Shown: piece by piece, positions 16,621-25,056 of the stretch | Position numbering within the stretch: the first letter of the stretch is position 1 | Layout: each line of letters starts with the position of its first letter | From: Oscillospiraceae bacterium | GTDB taxonomy: Bacteria; Bacillota; Clostridia; Oscillospirales; Oscillospiraceae | Reading direction: 5' to 3' | DNA: 49,695 nt | NCBI GenBank assembly: GCA_017501695.1 | Contig: JAFVWL010000006.1 | Coordinates: forward strand, 1-49,695 | Translations under genes and position numbers: made by a program | The notes under the pieces: model-generated | What the model was told of the DNA's origin: nothing | Database searches by the model: none | The model's input: the letters and a program-made list of their open reading frames with translations, nothing else

Positions 16621-17670
16621 CTATCGATATCCGAACACTCTATTATAAAATCCTCTTGTTATCCGATATATCCACCAATTTTTGTGCAAACAATATGCAG
16701 AAAACATCATCACCCGTAATGCATCGTCCTTTCCAATATAGGACGTCAACAAGTTAAATGCACTAAAAATTTTAGCAGTATTATTTTTGAACCATTGCTG
16801 ATTTTTGATACCATTAAGTAATTCTCCCATTTGAGGAAGTTTTTCTAATTGCAGCACTTTGGCATACTGACAATACATAACCATAAAATGAGTAATTGCA
16901 AGATATTTATCCCAGTTCCTTCCTAGCGTTTTTTTGTTGTAATATCTTCCCAAACTATAGGATATCTCGTTCATAGCATCCAATCGAATAATTTCCCGAC
17001 TATTGCGCATCATGGATCCACTTCGGACATTATAGTTATACATACATGTGTCCAATGCTTGAATAGAGCTGGCATGCAGTACATATTGTGCAACAAACTC
17101 TAAATCCTCCGCAAAGTTTTCACAAGTAGTACAAAAACGAATTTGGTTTTGCCGAATGATGTTCGTCCGAAAAAGTCGCGTCCACACTTCCCAGCCCTCT
17201 TTACATTGCAGAAGGATACCATGTAAATACTGCATTCTAGCTTCGTATCCCGGAAGAATATGCACAGCTGGCTTAACGATTTGTCCTCCTGCATTCTCAT
17301 TATTAACGATACTGCGACAAGTACACGAGACTAAATCCCTTTGCCCTTGTTCTGCAGCAGTTATCATCACAGATAAAAACATATCGTCCCAGGAGTCATC
17401 GCCATCCAGGAATGCCACAAATTCACCCCGGGCAGCATCCAAGCCCGCATTTCTGGCAGAGGAAACACCGCCGTTTTCCTTGTGGATCACCCTCACTCTA
17501 GGGTCCTTTTCGGCATACTCGTCACAGATTGCTCCGCAGTTGTCCGGGCTGCCATCATCCACAAGGATCAGCTCAAAATCCGTAAATGTTTGATTCAGAA
17601 CGCTGTCCACACAACGATGCAGATAAGGCTCCACTTTATAGACGGGTACAATCACGCTTATTTTTGGCAT
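16621..17670 (-). CDS. GT2 glycosyltransferase, tandem mosaic copy 2
   Basis: This 349-residue GT2 protein starts MPKISVIVPVYKVEPYLHR with VDDGSPDN and the variant metal motif FLDGDDSWDD. The substitution of DGDD for the DSDD of its neighbours suggests a different donor. As with its neighbours, only about the first 77 residues are shared, and the remainder is AT-rich and distinct. The start is preceded by GAAAGGACGGTAAAT. Confidence 0.88.
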   Translation of the reverse strand: MPKISVIVPVYKVEPYLHRCVDSVLNQTFTDFELILVDDGSPDNCGAICDEYAEKDPRVRVIHKENGGVSSARNAGLDAARGEFVAFLDGDDSWDDMFLSVMITAAEQGQRDLVSCTCRSIVNNENAGGQIVKPAVHILPGYEARMQYLHGILLQCKEGWEVWTRLFRTNIIRQNQIRFCTTCENFAEDLEFVAQYVLHASSIQALDTCMYNYNVRSGSMMRNSREIIRLDAMNEISYSLGRYYNKKTLGRNWDKYLAITHFMVMYCQYAKVLQLEKLPQMGELLNGIKNQQWFKNNTAKIFSAFNLLTSYIGKDDALRVMMFSAYCLHKNWWIYRITRGFYNRVFGYR

Positions 17671-17672
17671 AT

Positions 17673-18656
17673 TTACCGTCCTTTCAGGCTTTGCTTAACT
17701 CCACTCAGCCATTTCCAGCTACCGCATACAACTTTAATGATCCAAGCCGGATAAGCAAACTCATACAAATCCTGATAATCCAGCATACTGTAACGGAACC
17801 GGCTCCGGTACAGCTTCAACATCCGCCGAGTCCATTTTCGACATTGATGCAAGCTTCTCCTGGCAACTGCTTTGCTCGGATGCATCTCGATAGCTTTCCT
17901 CTGCCTTCGAACACAGGAAGGATATGTATACATCCGATCTCTGGACAGTTGATCATCATCCAGGCTGAGGAAATATTCCATTTGCTTGCACAGGGCTTCC
18001 AGCACATCCAGGCGTTTGGGGTTCCAGGTGCCCATAATCCCATTCGGGTTTTGGTAATAGCCGTACAGGGGTTCCGGGATTACCGCCACCTGGGGCTCTG
18101 CGAACAGGATCCGGTAGGTGACAAATTCGTCCTCGTGAAGCTTGCCCAGGGGGTATCGGATATTTTGGAAGCAGTCCCGATGATAGAGTTTGCCCCAGGC
18201 CACCGTAGCTTCCACACAATGCTTCAGATAGTAATCCTTCGGGGTCCACGCTTCCGTCTTTGGTGCAACTTCTTCAGGGAGGGACTCCCCCGCTGTCCGA
18301 ACAAATCCGCAGCTGCTGATCTTGGTCCCCGCAGTACGCACCGCATCCAGCAAGATTTCCAGCATTTGGGGGTGGATATAATCGTCGCTGTCCACGAAGC
18401 TCAGCCAGTCTCCCCGGGCCACATCAATTCCCGCGTTCCGGGCAGAGGACAGGCCGCCGTTTTCCTTGTGGATCACACGGACCCGCGGGTCCTTTTGGGC
18501 ATATTCATCGCAGATGGCCCCGCAATGATCCGGACTTCCGTCATCCACGAGGTTCAGTTCAAAATCTGTAAATGTCTGATTCAGGATGCTGTCCACACAC
18601 CGGTGCAGATAGGGTTCTACTTTATAGATGGGCACGATGACACTAATTGTTGGCAT
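17673..18656 (-). CDS. GT2 glycosyltransferase, tandem mosaic copy 1
   Basis: This 327-residue GT2 protein starts MPTISVIVPIYKVEPYLHR, with VDDGSPDH and FVDSDDYIHPQML. Its 3' half is less AT-rich than those of the three copies behind it. The start follows GGTGGTGAGATCGT and overlaps the end of the pyruvyl transferase gene by 14 bases; the gap to copy 2 is two bases. Confidence 0.88.
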   Translation of the reverse strand: MPTISVIVPIYKVEPYLHRCVDSILNQTFTDFELNLVDDGSPDHCGAICDEYAQKDPRVRVIHKENGGLSSARNAGIDVARGDWLSFVDSDDYIHPQMLEILLDAVRTAGTKISSCGFVRTAGESLPEEVAPKTEAWTPKDYYLKHCVEATVAWGKLYHRDCFQNIRYPLGKLHEDEFVTYRILFAEPQVAVIPEPLYGYYQNPNGIMGTWNPKRLDVLEALCKQMEYFLSLDDDQLSRDRMYTYPSCVRRQRKAIEMHPSKAVARRSLHQCRKWTRRMLKLYRSRFRYSMLDYQDLYEFAYPAWIIKVVCGSWKWLSGVKQSLKGR

Positions 18657-19716
18657 ACGATCTCACCACCTGGGCCAAAGTTTCAAAATAGGGCTGCAAG
18701 GGTTTGTTGTCGAACCGGCAATCCTTCATTTCCATCAGGTCCGGAATCATCCGTTCCGCATCCTCCACCGTTTCCGCAAAACGAATGTAGGGAAGATAGC
18801 TGATCCATTCATAGGTCCCCCGTACCTTGTAGTTATAATTTCCAAATGCGATACAGGGCGTCCCTGTAATCGCCGCAAAAATCATTCCATGGAGCCGGTC
18901 CGTAATGACCAGCTCTGCGGATGCGATTTCCTCCAGCTTCTCTTTCACACATACACCGCGGTTTTCTTTGGTAATCCAGACATTTGCGTGCATATCCGTA
19001 TGCCGCATTTCCTTTCCCCAGCCAGAGAAGATCCCCTCTAACGCAGCCCGCTGTTCATCTGTCATAGCCCGCTCCGGGTCATTTCGCATACAAAACAGCA
19101 CACCGTGCCGCGGCTGCGGCTCCACTCCAAAAGAAGACATATCCGCAGACAGAACAATATCCGGTGCCAGCATACTGAGCGTATTCGGGTAGAGCTTCTG
19201 CACTAGCTCCAAGGATTTCTTTTCCCGGGCAACAATGATCAATTTCGGACGGTCATTATAGACAGGAATTGAAGACTGTCTATATTCCTCCTCTGTTTCT
19301 GCGTAGTATATGGTCTGAGGAAAGACCACCGTTGGGTTCTGGGGAAAGTCAGAAAGAAGCAGTCGGTGAAAATTCTCCTCCCGTTTCCATTGACTTCCCA
19401 TGTTTCCGCCACCCAAATGGACAATCAGGTCGTGCTTTTTTACCAGTCTTCTGATCCTACGCCGAAAAGAGGGATACTCCGAAAAACCAACTTCCCGGAT
19501 ACTTTCCGGCGAGATACCGGAACGGATTAAAAACAGCCGCTGGGCAATAGATATGGCACTGTCTCCCAGATTGGTGTGGTCCGGAAGCCCCGGAAGCAGC
19601 ACCCGGATTCCGGCATTCTTTCCCCACCAGGATTTTACATATTGATTTGTCATGTGCCACTCATGCAGCATCCCGTGCAACCGCCGCAGGGGGTAAAGAA
19701 TGTCTTTTTGGTTCAT
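18643..19716 (-). CDS. Polysaccharide pyruvyl transferase-family protein
   Basis: This 357-residue protein belongs to the pyruvyl transferase family (CsaB/WcaK type), which places ketal pyruvate on sugars using phosphoenolpyruvate. Family features are PGLPDHTNLGDSAI near residue 41, HLGGGNMGSQW near 95 and TDRLHGMIFAA near 273, the conserved R-x-H site. Its ATG overlaps the radical SAM gene before it (ATGA), so the two products are made together. Some family members have other activities, so pyruvylation is probable rather than certain. Confidence 0.85.
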   Translation of the reverse strand: MNQKDILYPLRRLHGMLHEWHMTNQYVKSWWGKNAGIRVLLPGLPDHTNLGDSAISIAQRLFLIRSGISPESIREVGFSEYPSFRRRIRRLVKKHDLIVHLGGGNMGSQWKREENFHRLLLSDFPQNPTVVFPQTIYYAETEEEYRQSSIPVYNDRPKLIIVAREKKSLELVQKLYPNTLSMLAPDIVLSADMSSFGVEPQPRHGVLFCMRNDPERAMTDEQRAALEGIFSGWGKEMRHTDMHANVWITKENRGVCVKEKLEEIASAELVITDRLHGMIFAAITGTPCIAFGNYNYKVRGTYEWISYLPYIRFAETVEDAERMIPDLMEMKDCRFDNKPLQPYFETLAQVVRSYANN

Positions 19717-20813
19717 AGTTTTTCCTTTAGGTTATGTAAAAACCGATAAAACTTAAATCCGGATAACCAGCCCCGTAATTTCTTCACTTTGGCCTTGAGG
19801 AATAGCTTCATTTTCTCCCCGGATGTGTATTGCTTATTAGAATCATACAAACGAGAAGAAAGAAAGGCTTTCATTTCCTGAGTCTGCCATTCTGCCTCCG
19901 GCCTGTTTCTTAAACTTCCATAACTTGGTGTCTGAACATTAGGAATTACGCCTAGTGACATAAAGTGACTTGAGTTCACGCAGTAGCTCGTTTTACATTC
20001 TGTGCCAACAGGAGTCAAGCAAACAGGAGCATTTAAATCAGAAAAAATATTTACACCTTCATTTGAAAAATAACACTTCCGCAGGATCCCCGTTGAGAGA
20101 TCCAAAACACCTGACCATTCCCCCGCATAACAAAACTCATTCCTTTTTTTATTAAAGTTCCTTAGTGTAAAGTCAAATAGCGGAGAATTAAATGATTTTC
20201 CCACACTAATGTAGTTTTCCGGATCCTTGCTATATACTTTGTATGGTGTACTGCTTTCATCTCGGGTGAGTGCTATTTGCGGATATGCACCCACTCTGTC
20301 TTTTGATATTTTCTTTATCTCGTCAACATACGGGATATAGGCATCACACAAGTTCATTTGAAGCAGAATTGATGCCCCAGCTTTACGCATTTTCTCGACA
20401 TTGGAGAAAAACTGATCAAGCAAACCACGCCGTTTTAACTCCAGATAATGCAAAGAGAACGATATGTGCAACCGTGATATAGCATCTTTACACAAATTGA
20501 TCAACCTATCAAATTGTTTTGTTTGTGTACCATTGGTCGTAATATTGACATAATGCCCCTCCTGTACCAACAGCCCTGCTATTTCTGCTACTTCCGGCTG
20601 TACAAGCGTTTCTCCAGCTCCACAGATACTTATTAAGCAAGTACCTCCCAACCGTTCCTTGGTCATAGCCAATGCAATATGTTCAGGAGAGTATTGCATT
20701 TTAGCCATTTTCATATTTCGTCTATTCTCTTGAATGATGTAGCAATATTCACATTCCAAATTACATACACTCACAGGCACCAAGCATTCTAAAAAACGTT
20801 TAATTCCCTCCAC
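19713..20813 (-). CDS. Radical SAM enzyme with SPASM-like tail, in glycan operon
   Basis: This 366-residue protein binds a 4Fe-4S cluster and S-adenosylmethionine through C17-x3-C21-x2-C24 (VCNLECEYCY). ISICGAGETLVQPE near residue 62 is the GxE SAM-binding motif. Residues about 228-290 hold further cysteines in a C-x13-G-x4-C arrangement (from FCYAGEW to ILRKC) followed by C-x7-C-x4-C, like a SPASM domain for extra Fe-S clusters. I use a GTG start at 20813, nine bases after GAGGGG. It sits between the ABC exporter ATPase and a pyruvyl transferase, so its substrate may be a sugar or lipid intermediate. Unrelated in detail to the radical SAM gene at 37609-38718. The gene is AT-rich. Confidence 0.82.
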   Translation of the reverse strand: MEGIKRFLECLVPVSVCNLECEYCYIIQENRRNMKMAKMQYSPEHIALAMTKERLGGTCLISICGAGETLVQPEVAEIAGLLVQEGHYVNITTNGTQTKQFDRLINLCKDAISRLHISFSLHYLELKRRGLLDQFFSNVEKMRKAGASILLQMNLCDAYIPYVDEIKKISKDRVGAYPQIALTRDESSTPYKVYSKDPENYISVGKSFNSPLFDFTLRNFNKKRNEFCYAGEWSGVLDLSTGILRKCYFSNEGVNIFSDLNAPVCLTPVGTECKTSYCVNSSHFMSLGVIPNVQTPSYGSLRNRPEAEWQTQEMKAFLSSRLYDSNKQYTSGEKMKLFLKAKVKKLRGWLSGFKFYRFLHNLKEKL

Positions 20814-20819
20814 ACTTAG

Positions 20820-22076
20820 TCACCCCTCTGTACGAAGACTTGGCAATCGGATACATCCCCATCCGTGTCGATTCCACTCCATGTTGTATAGAATGTTATC
20901 TTCCCGAACAGAAAACGCAAAAGCTTTAATTGCAATATCATGCCTAATCTGTATTCCCCCGTCATAGGAAATTAGAATAATATCAGCATAGTATTCACCA
21001 GGAGCAAGTACAGAACAATCTAACGCAAATTCCCTGGCTGAGTGGCCACTAACCAAATCCCACATATTCGAGTATGTTGCACCAAGAGTATTGCCTCGTT
21101 TATCGAACAAGACAAATCTTAGCATGGTGTTCTGAATGGGACTGTCGCACATACATTGCAGTTCAAACTTTAACTGCTGGTTCATGCCAACATCCGAACA
21201 CGCAATCCGAAGTCTTTCCATCCTTGCCACATTGGTCAATCCTGTTATTCTGCTCAACCGAGTAAGATCGTATTCACTTCTTTTTTCAAGTACACTATTA
21301 TTTTCATATATTTCGATAGCTTTTTCTGTTTCTCCACAGAACACCAATTTCCCACTGTTCAACACTATGCATCGATTGCAAAGCTGGCGTATTGTATTCA
21401 TGTTATGGCTTACATACAATACCGTTTTTCCTTCTATAGTTGCAGCTTCTCGCATTTTCTTCAAGCATTTTTGCTGAAAATTTACATCGCCCACGGCCAG
21501 GACCTCGTCCATGATCATGATTTCCGAATCCAGGTGGGCCGCCACCGAGAAAGCCAGCTTCACATACATGCCCGACGAATACCGCTTCACCGGGGTGTCG
21601 ATGAATTCCCGGACCTCCGAAAATTCGATTATTTCCTCCATCTTCTCGTCGATCTCCGCACGGCTCATGCCCAGAATCGCACCGTTCATATAAATGTTCT
21701 CCCGGCCCGTCATCTCCGGGCTGAAGCCCGTGCCCACCTCCAGCATAGAGGTGATCCGGCCGTAAATATCCACAGTTCCTTCCGTAGGTGCCGTGATCCG
21801 GGACAGAATCTTCAGCAGCGTAGACTTGCCCGCACCGTTGCTGCCGATGATGCCCAGGGCTTCGCCCTTTTTCACCGTCAGATCAATGCCGTTCAGAGCC
21901 ATAAATGCTTGCCCGATGCGTCGCTGGTCCGTGCCGATTTTGGAATTGGGGTCCTCCTGATGCCGCACCCTGGCCCACCAGCTCTGCAGGTCCGCCGTCA
22001 GCGTTCCGCCGCCAATCTGGCCCAGACGGTACTGCTTCTTCAGTCCCCTGATTTCAATCGCGTTTTCTCCACTCAT
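20820..22076 (-). CDS. wzt: Polysaccharide ABC exporter ATPase with C-terminal Wzt domain
   Basis: This 418-residue protein powers export of a lipid-linked polysaccharide. Walker A GSNGAGKST is at residues 78-86, the ABC signature YSSGMYVKL at 166-174, Walker B IMIMDEVLAVGD at 186-197 and the H-loop SHN near 224. Residues about 275-418 form an extra beta domain like the Wzt-C domain that recognises the glycan end in E. coli O8/O9a. Base composition changes sharply near 21480: the region coding for residues 1-197 is GC-rich, that for the remainder AT-rich, suggesting a recombined gene. It follows the permease by nine bases. Confidence 0.92.
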   Translation of the reverse strand: MSGENAIEIRGLKKQYRLGQIGGGTLTADLQSWWARVRHQEDPNSKIGTDQRRIGQAFMALNGIDLTVKKGEALGIIGSNGAGKSTLLKILSRITAPTEGTVDIYGRITSMLEVGTGFSPEMTGRENIYMNGAILGMSRAEIDEKMEEIIEFSEVREFIDTPVKRYSSGMYVKLAFSVAAHLDSEIMIMDEVLAVGDVNFQQKCLKKMREAATIEGKTVLYVSHNMNTIRQLCNRCIVLNSGKLVFCGETEKAIEIYENNSVLEKRSEYDLTRLSRITGLTNVARMERLRIACSDVGMNQQLKFELQCMCDSPIQNTMLRFVLFDKRGNTLGATYSNMWDLVSGHSAREFALDCSVLAPGEYYADIILISYDGGIQIRHDIAIKAFAFSVREDNILYNMEWNRHGWGCIRLPSLRTEG

Positions 22077-22085
22077 ATCAATACC

Positions 22086-22940
22086 TCAGACCGTATCCAT
22101 AAAGGTCTTTTCCACTTTGCTGAACACCATCACACCAACCGCCACAATCACGGCCATGACCCCGGTGCTGACAATCCAGCTCAGGGCATTCACATCTCCC
22201 GCACCCAGGAACATCCACCGGAAGGTCTCCACCGCACAGGTTACCGGGTTCATCATAATCACCGTCCGCAGCATTCCGTCGCCCAGCGTAGACAGGGGGT
22301 ACACCACCGGCGTGATGTACATCCAAAGCTGCACACCAAAACCCACCAGCATGGCCAAATCCCGGTACTTGGTGGTCAGACTGGAAATGATGACACCACA
22401 GCCCAGAGCCAGTAAGCCCAGATACCCCATCACCAGGGGAAGCAGCAGAATCCCGGCATAGTTGGGAGTCACCTGGCCCGTGGCCACATAGTAAATCCAG
22501 AACACCAGGAACATGGCAAGCTGCACACCAAAATTAACCGCAGACGACAGTACCGTGGAAATAGGCATCACCAGCCGGGGGAAATAGACCTTTCCAAACA
22601 CACCGGCATTTCCGGTGAAGGTGCTGGCGGTCTTATTCAGGCAAGCGGCGAAGAAGCCCCACACCGCCGTACCGCCCATATAGAACAGCAGCTGCGGCAC
22701 CCCATCCGTAGGAATCCCCGCAATGCCGCCAAACACCAGCGTATAAATCAGCGTGGTCATCAGGGGCTGCAGGACAATCCAGGCCGGACCCAGAATGGTC
22801 TGCTTATACACCAGGATGAAATTTTTCTTCGTAAACAGCCAGATCAGGTCTCTGTACCGCCACAGCTCCTTCAGGTCGATGTCAAACCATCCATTCTTCG
22901 GCTGGATATGAATATGGTATTGATGATTCGGTTCGCTCAT
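22086..22940 (-). CDS. wzm: Polysaccharide ABC exporter permease
   Basis: This 284-residue protein is the ABC-2 type permease partner of the following ATPase. About six membrane segments run from residue 45 to 275, after an N-terminal amphipathic stretch (WFDIDLKELWRYRDLIWLF) typical of Wzm/TagG/RfbA proteins. YKQTILGPAWIVLQPLMTT and the PVVYPLS loop are family hallmarks. The ATG follows AAAGGAAGACACGAT. Together with the ATPase it should move the finished glycan across the membrane; no Wzx flippase is in the operon. Confidence 0.93.
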   Translation of the reverse strand: MSEPNHQYHIHIQPKNGWFDIDLKELWRYRDLIWLFTKKNFILVYKQTILGPAWIVLQPLMTTLIYTLVFGGIAGIPTDGVPQLLFYMGGTAVWGFFAACLNKTASTFTGNAGVFGKVYFPRLVMPISTVLSSAVNFGVQLAMFLVFWIYYVATGQVTPNYAGILLLPLVMGYLGLLALGCGVIISSLTTKYRDLAMLVGFGVQLWMYITPVVYPLSTLGDGMLRTVIMMNPVTCAVETFRWMFLGAGDVNALSWIVSTGVMAVIVAVGVMVFSKVEKTFMDTV

Positions 22941-22955
22941 ATCGTGTCTTCCTTT

Positions 22956-23909
22956 TTACGTCTTTCCGAAAAGTCTTCGGGTTAGATAGTACAGCTCCGG
23001 GGCGATGGGAATATACCGGGCCAGGCTGTGCAGGATCCGGTACTGGCCGGTCAGGTCCAGGTCCGATGCCGCACCTTCCAGAATTCTTGCCTTCAGGGTC
23101 GCCGCTTCCCGCCGGAATCCGGCTTTTTTTGCCTGACAGTACAGCCAGGCGGCGGTTCGGAACAGCCTGCTCCGGCTCTCCCGGACCAGGTCCTCCATGC
23201 CCAAGGACTGCAGCGTCTCAATTCTCCGGTCCATAATTGGGAAAATGTCCAGGCTCTTAGGGTTGAAGCTGGAATGGATGATACTCCCGGGCCGCGTGAC
23301 ATAGCCGTACAGCTCCAGATCCGTATACACCACCCGGCGGCACCGGGGCAGGAGGCGGGTCATTAGCTCCTCATCCTCATGCCGAAGCCCTTCCGCAAAC
23401 CGCAAATCCCGGAACAGCTCCCGCCGGAACAGCTTGGTACAGGCCGACGCTCCCACACCCCCCAGGACATAGAGCTGCCGGAACAGCTCCTCCGGGCCCG
23501 AGGCCGTTTCCGGAAGGTTCTCCCGGTCCTCCCCGGACCAGGAACCGTCGGTTTCCCGGTAGCGGAACTGGATAAAATCCGCCGCCGGATACGCCCCGGC
23601 CAGGGCCGTCAGACGCTCCAGGGCAAAAGGTGCCAGATAATCGTCCCCGTCCACAAAGAGGACCCGTTCCCCCACCGCGGCATCCAGACCCGCGTTCCGG
23701 GCCGAGGACAGGCCGCCATTTTCCTTATGGACACAGCGGACCCGGGGGTCCCGGGCGGCATAGCTGTCGCAAAGGGTGCCGGAGCCATCGGTGGAACCGT
23801 CATCCACCAGGATGACCTCAAAATCCCCACCGCTTTGCCCCAGCAGGCTCTCCACGCACCGGGGCAGGTATTCACTTACATTGTACACCGGCACGATAAT
23901 GCTGATCAT
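22956..23909 (-). CDS. GT2 glycosyltransferase
   Basis: This 317-residue GT2 protein begins MISIIVPVYNVSEYLPRCV; VDDGSTDGSG and FVDGDDYLA are the donor and metal motifs. The gene is GC-rich throughout, unlike its AT-rich neighbours on either side of the exporter genes. It follows the Fe-S protein gene by one base. The sugar donor cannot be told. Confidence 0.88.
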   Translation of the reverse strand: MISIIVPVYNVSEYLPRCVESLLGQSGGDFEVILVDDGSTDGSGTLCDSYAARDPRVRCVHKENGGLSSARNAGLDAAVGERVLFVDGDDYLAPFALERLTALAGAYPAADFIQFRYRETDGSWSGEDRENLPETASGPEELFRQLYVLGGVGASACTKLFRRELFRDLRFAEGLRHEDEELMTRLLPRCRRVVYTDLELYGYVTRPGSIIHSSFNPKSLDIFPIMDRRIETLQSLGMEDLVRESRSRLFRTAAWLYCQAKKAGFRREAATLKARILEGAASDLDLTGQYRILHSLARYIPIAPELYYLTRRLFGKT

Positions 23910-23910
23910 A

Positions 23911-25056
23911 TTAGCTCCTGTTTAGTCCCAATTTATATCTTGCAACCTCTATAAACCATTCCCATGCCGTTGGTTTTAGGCACTTCGCTGTAGCAATCCC
24001 AAAAGGCTCCTTTTGCAGCAGTTCAAAAAACTTTTTCCTTCTCTTGTGAAGTGTGCAGTGTCCATTCAAAAAAGGGTTGCCTTGTAAAATCTTTTCCGGA
24101 ACGGTTTCTTCCATTTGTAGTTCCGCTTGGATACAATTCACTAGATTCCGTCCCTTCTCCGAGTTTACAACAATACAAGACACTCCCTTGTTGTCCGCAA
24201 AGCTTTCATGGTACTTCTCCACACCCCAAAAATCGCCAAGGGTAATATCCGACGTACGTGGCAAGCTATTAAACACACACCTTCCGCAGACTTCATTTAA
24301 GCTTAGATTGGACAGGAATGCACGATAGTACACATCTTTCGCCGCTGGCAAGGAATAGACACTACCATCCGTAAATTCAATTCTGATGCACAGTTCTTTC
24401 CAGCCTTTTGTTTTATCCCGAAAAACGACTCGGTCCACTTTTGCCCCGTATTGCATTTCCTTTTCCATTATGTATTTCTGAAATGCCAAAGGACTGGGAA
24501 CACCATGGCAAATAAAATCAACTGTAATCAGATTTTCATATTCTTTGCTAAGATAGTTTTTCAGCCCCGCAACTTGACAAGGTGTTCCGCTGAATAAAAC
24601 AGGCTTGCCCTCTGTCAGTCGATTCTTTACATCGACAAACATGTTCCCTATCTTGCTTTGCACATATTTAGATTTTGATAAACGCGGGATTTGGGCTATG
24701 GTTGAAATCTCTACATGGCAAGCAGACAAATCCTCCCCCCATGCACATCCAAAAACATAGCCGCCATATTCAATAATCGACCGAGCTAGCAAAGGGAATA
24801 TTCCCCCGGAACTACTTTCTGTTAGGATGCTAGAGTCCTTACTTCTTCCAACAAATGCAGCAATCGGTCCCATACGCTCCGATTCATACAGCATGGGGCA
24901 AGCTTTTTCACACAAGCCGCATCGAACACATTTCTCATCCTGAATAACAGCCTTATAAAAGCCTTCCCGGTCCTGAGAAATGTGAATTGCACCTTTCATA
25001 CATTTTGCGGCACAGGCTCCACAGCCTGTACAAAAGCCATCAAGTTTTCGGACCAT
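23911..25056 (-). CDS. Fe-S F420 hydrogenase/dehydrogenase beta-subunit-like protein
   Basis: This 381-residue protein has two N-terminal 4Fe-4S motifs, C9-x2-C12-x2-C15-x3-C19 and C43-x2-C46-x2-C49-x3-C53-P, followed by the N- and C-terminal domains of the coenzyme F420 hydrogenase/dehydrogenase beta family (SSGGIFPLLA, GTPCQVAGLKNYL, DFICHGVPSPLAFQ and a later LGDFWGVEKYH). Family members bind flavin and transfer electrons. Its start overlaps the end of the preceding pyruvyl transferase-family gene by 17 bases, a pairing known from other capsule loci. No F420 biosynthesis gene is seen here, so the electron partner may be ferredoxin. A redox step on a glycan is inferred. Confidence 0.85.
   Translation of the reverse strand: MVRKLDGFCTGCGACAAKCMKGAIHISQDREGFYKAVIQDEKCVRCGLCEKACPMLYESERMGPIAAFVGRSKDSSILTESSSGGIFPLLARSIIEYGGYVFGCAWGEDLSACHVEISTIAQIPRLSKSKYVQSKIGNMFVDVKNRLTEGKPVLFSGTPCQVAGLKNYLSKEYENLITVDFICHGVPSPLAFQKYIMEKEMQYGAKVDRVVFRDKTKGWKELCIRIEFTDGSVYSLPAAKDVYYRAFLSNLSLNEVCGRCVFNSLPRTSDITLGDFWGVEKYHESFADNKGVSCIVVNSEKGRNLVNCIQAELQMEETVPEKILQGNPFLNGHCTLHKRRKKFFELLQKEPFGIATAKCLKPTAWEWFIEVARYKLGLNRS

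Noticed and set aside
14556-18656. Tandem glycosyltransferase repeats as a CRISPR or simple duplication array
   Set aside because: The repeated unit is a protein module of about 230 bases in separate intact genes; no short regular direct repeats and spacers are present.
23911-25056. True F420-dependent hydrogenase subunit
   Set aside because: No hydrogenase alpha or gamma subunits or F420 genes are nearby; the gene is embedded in a glycan operon and paired with a pyruvyl transferase-family gene.
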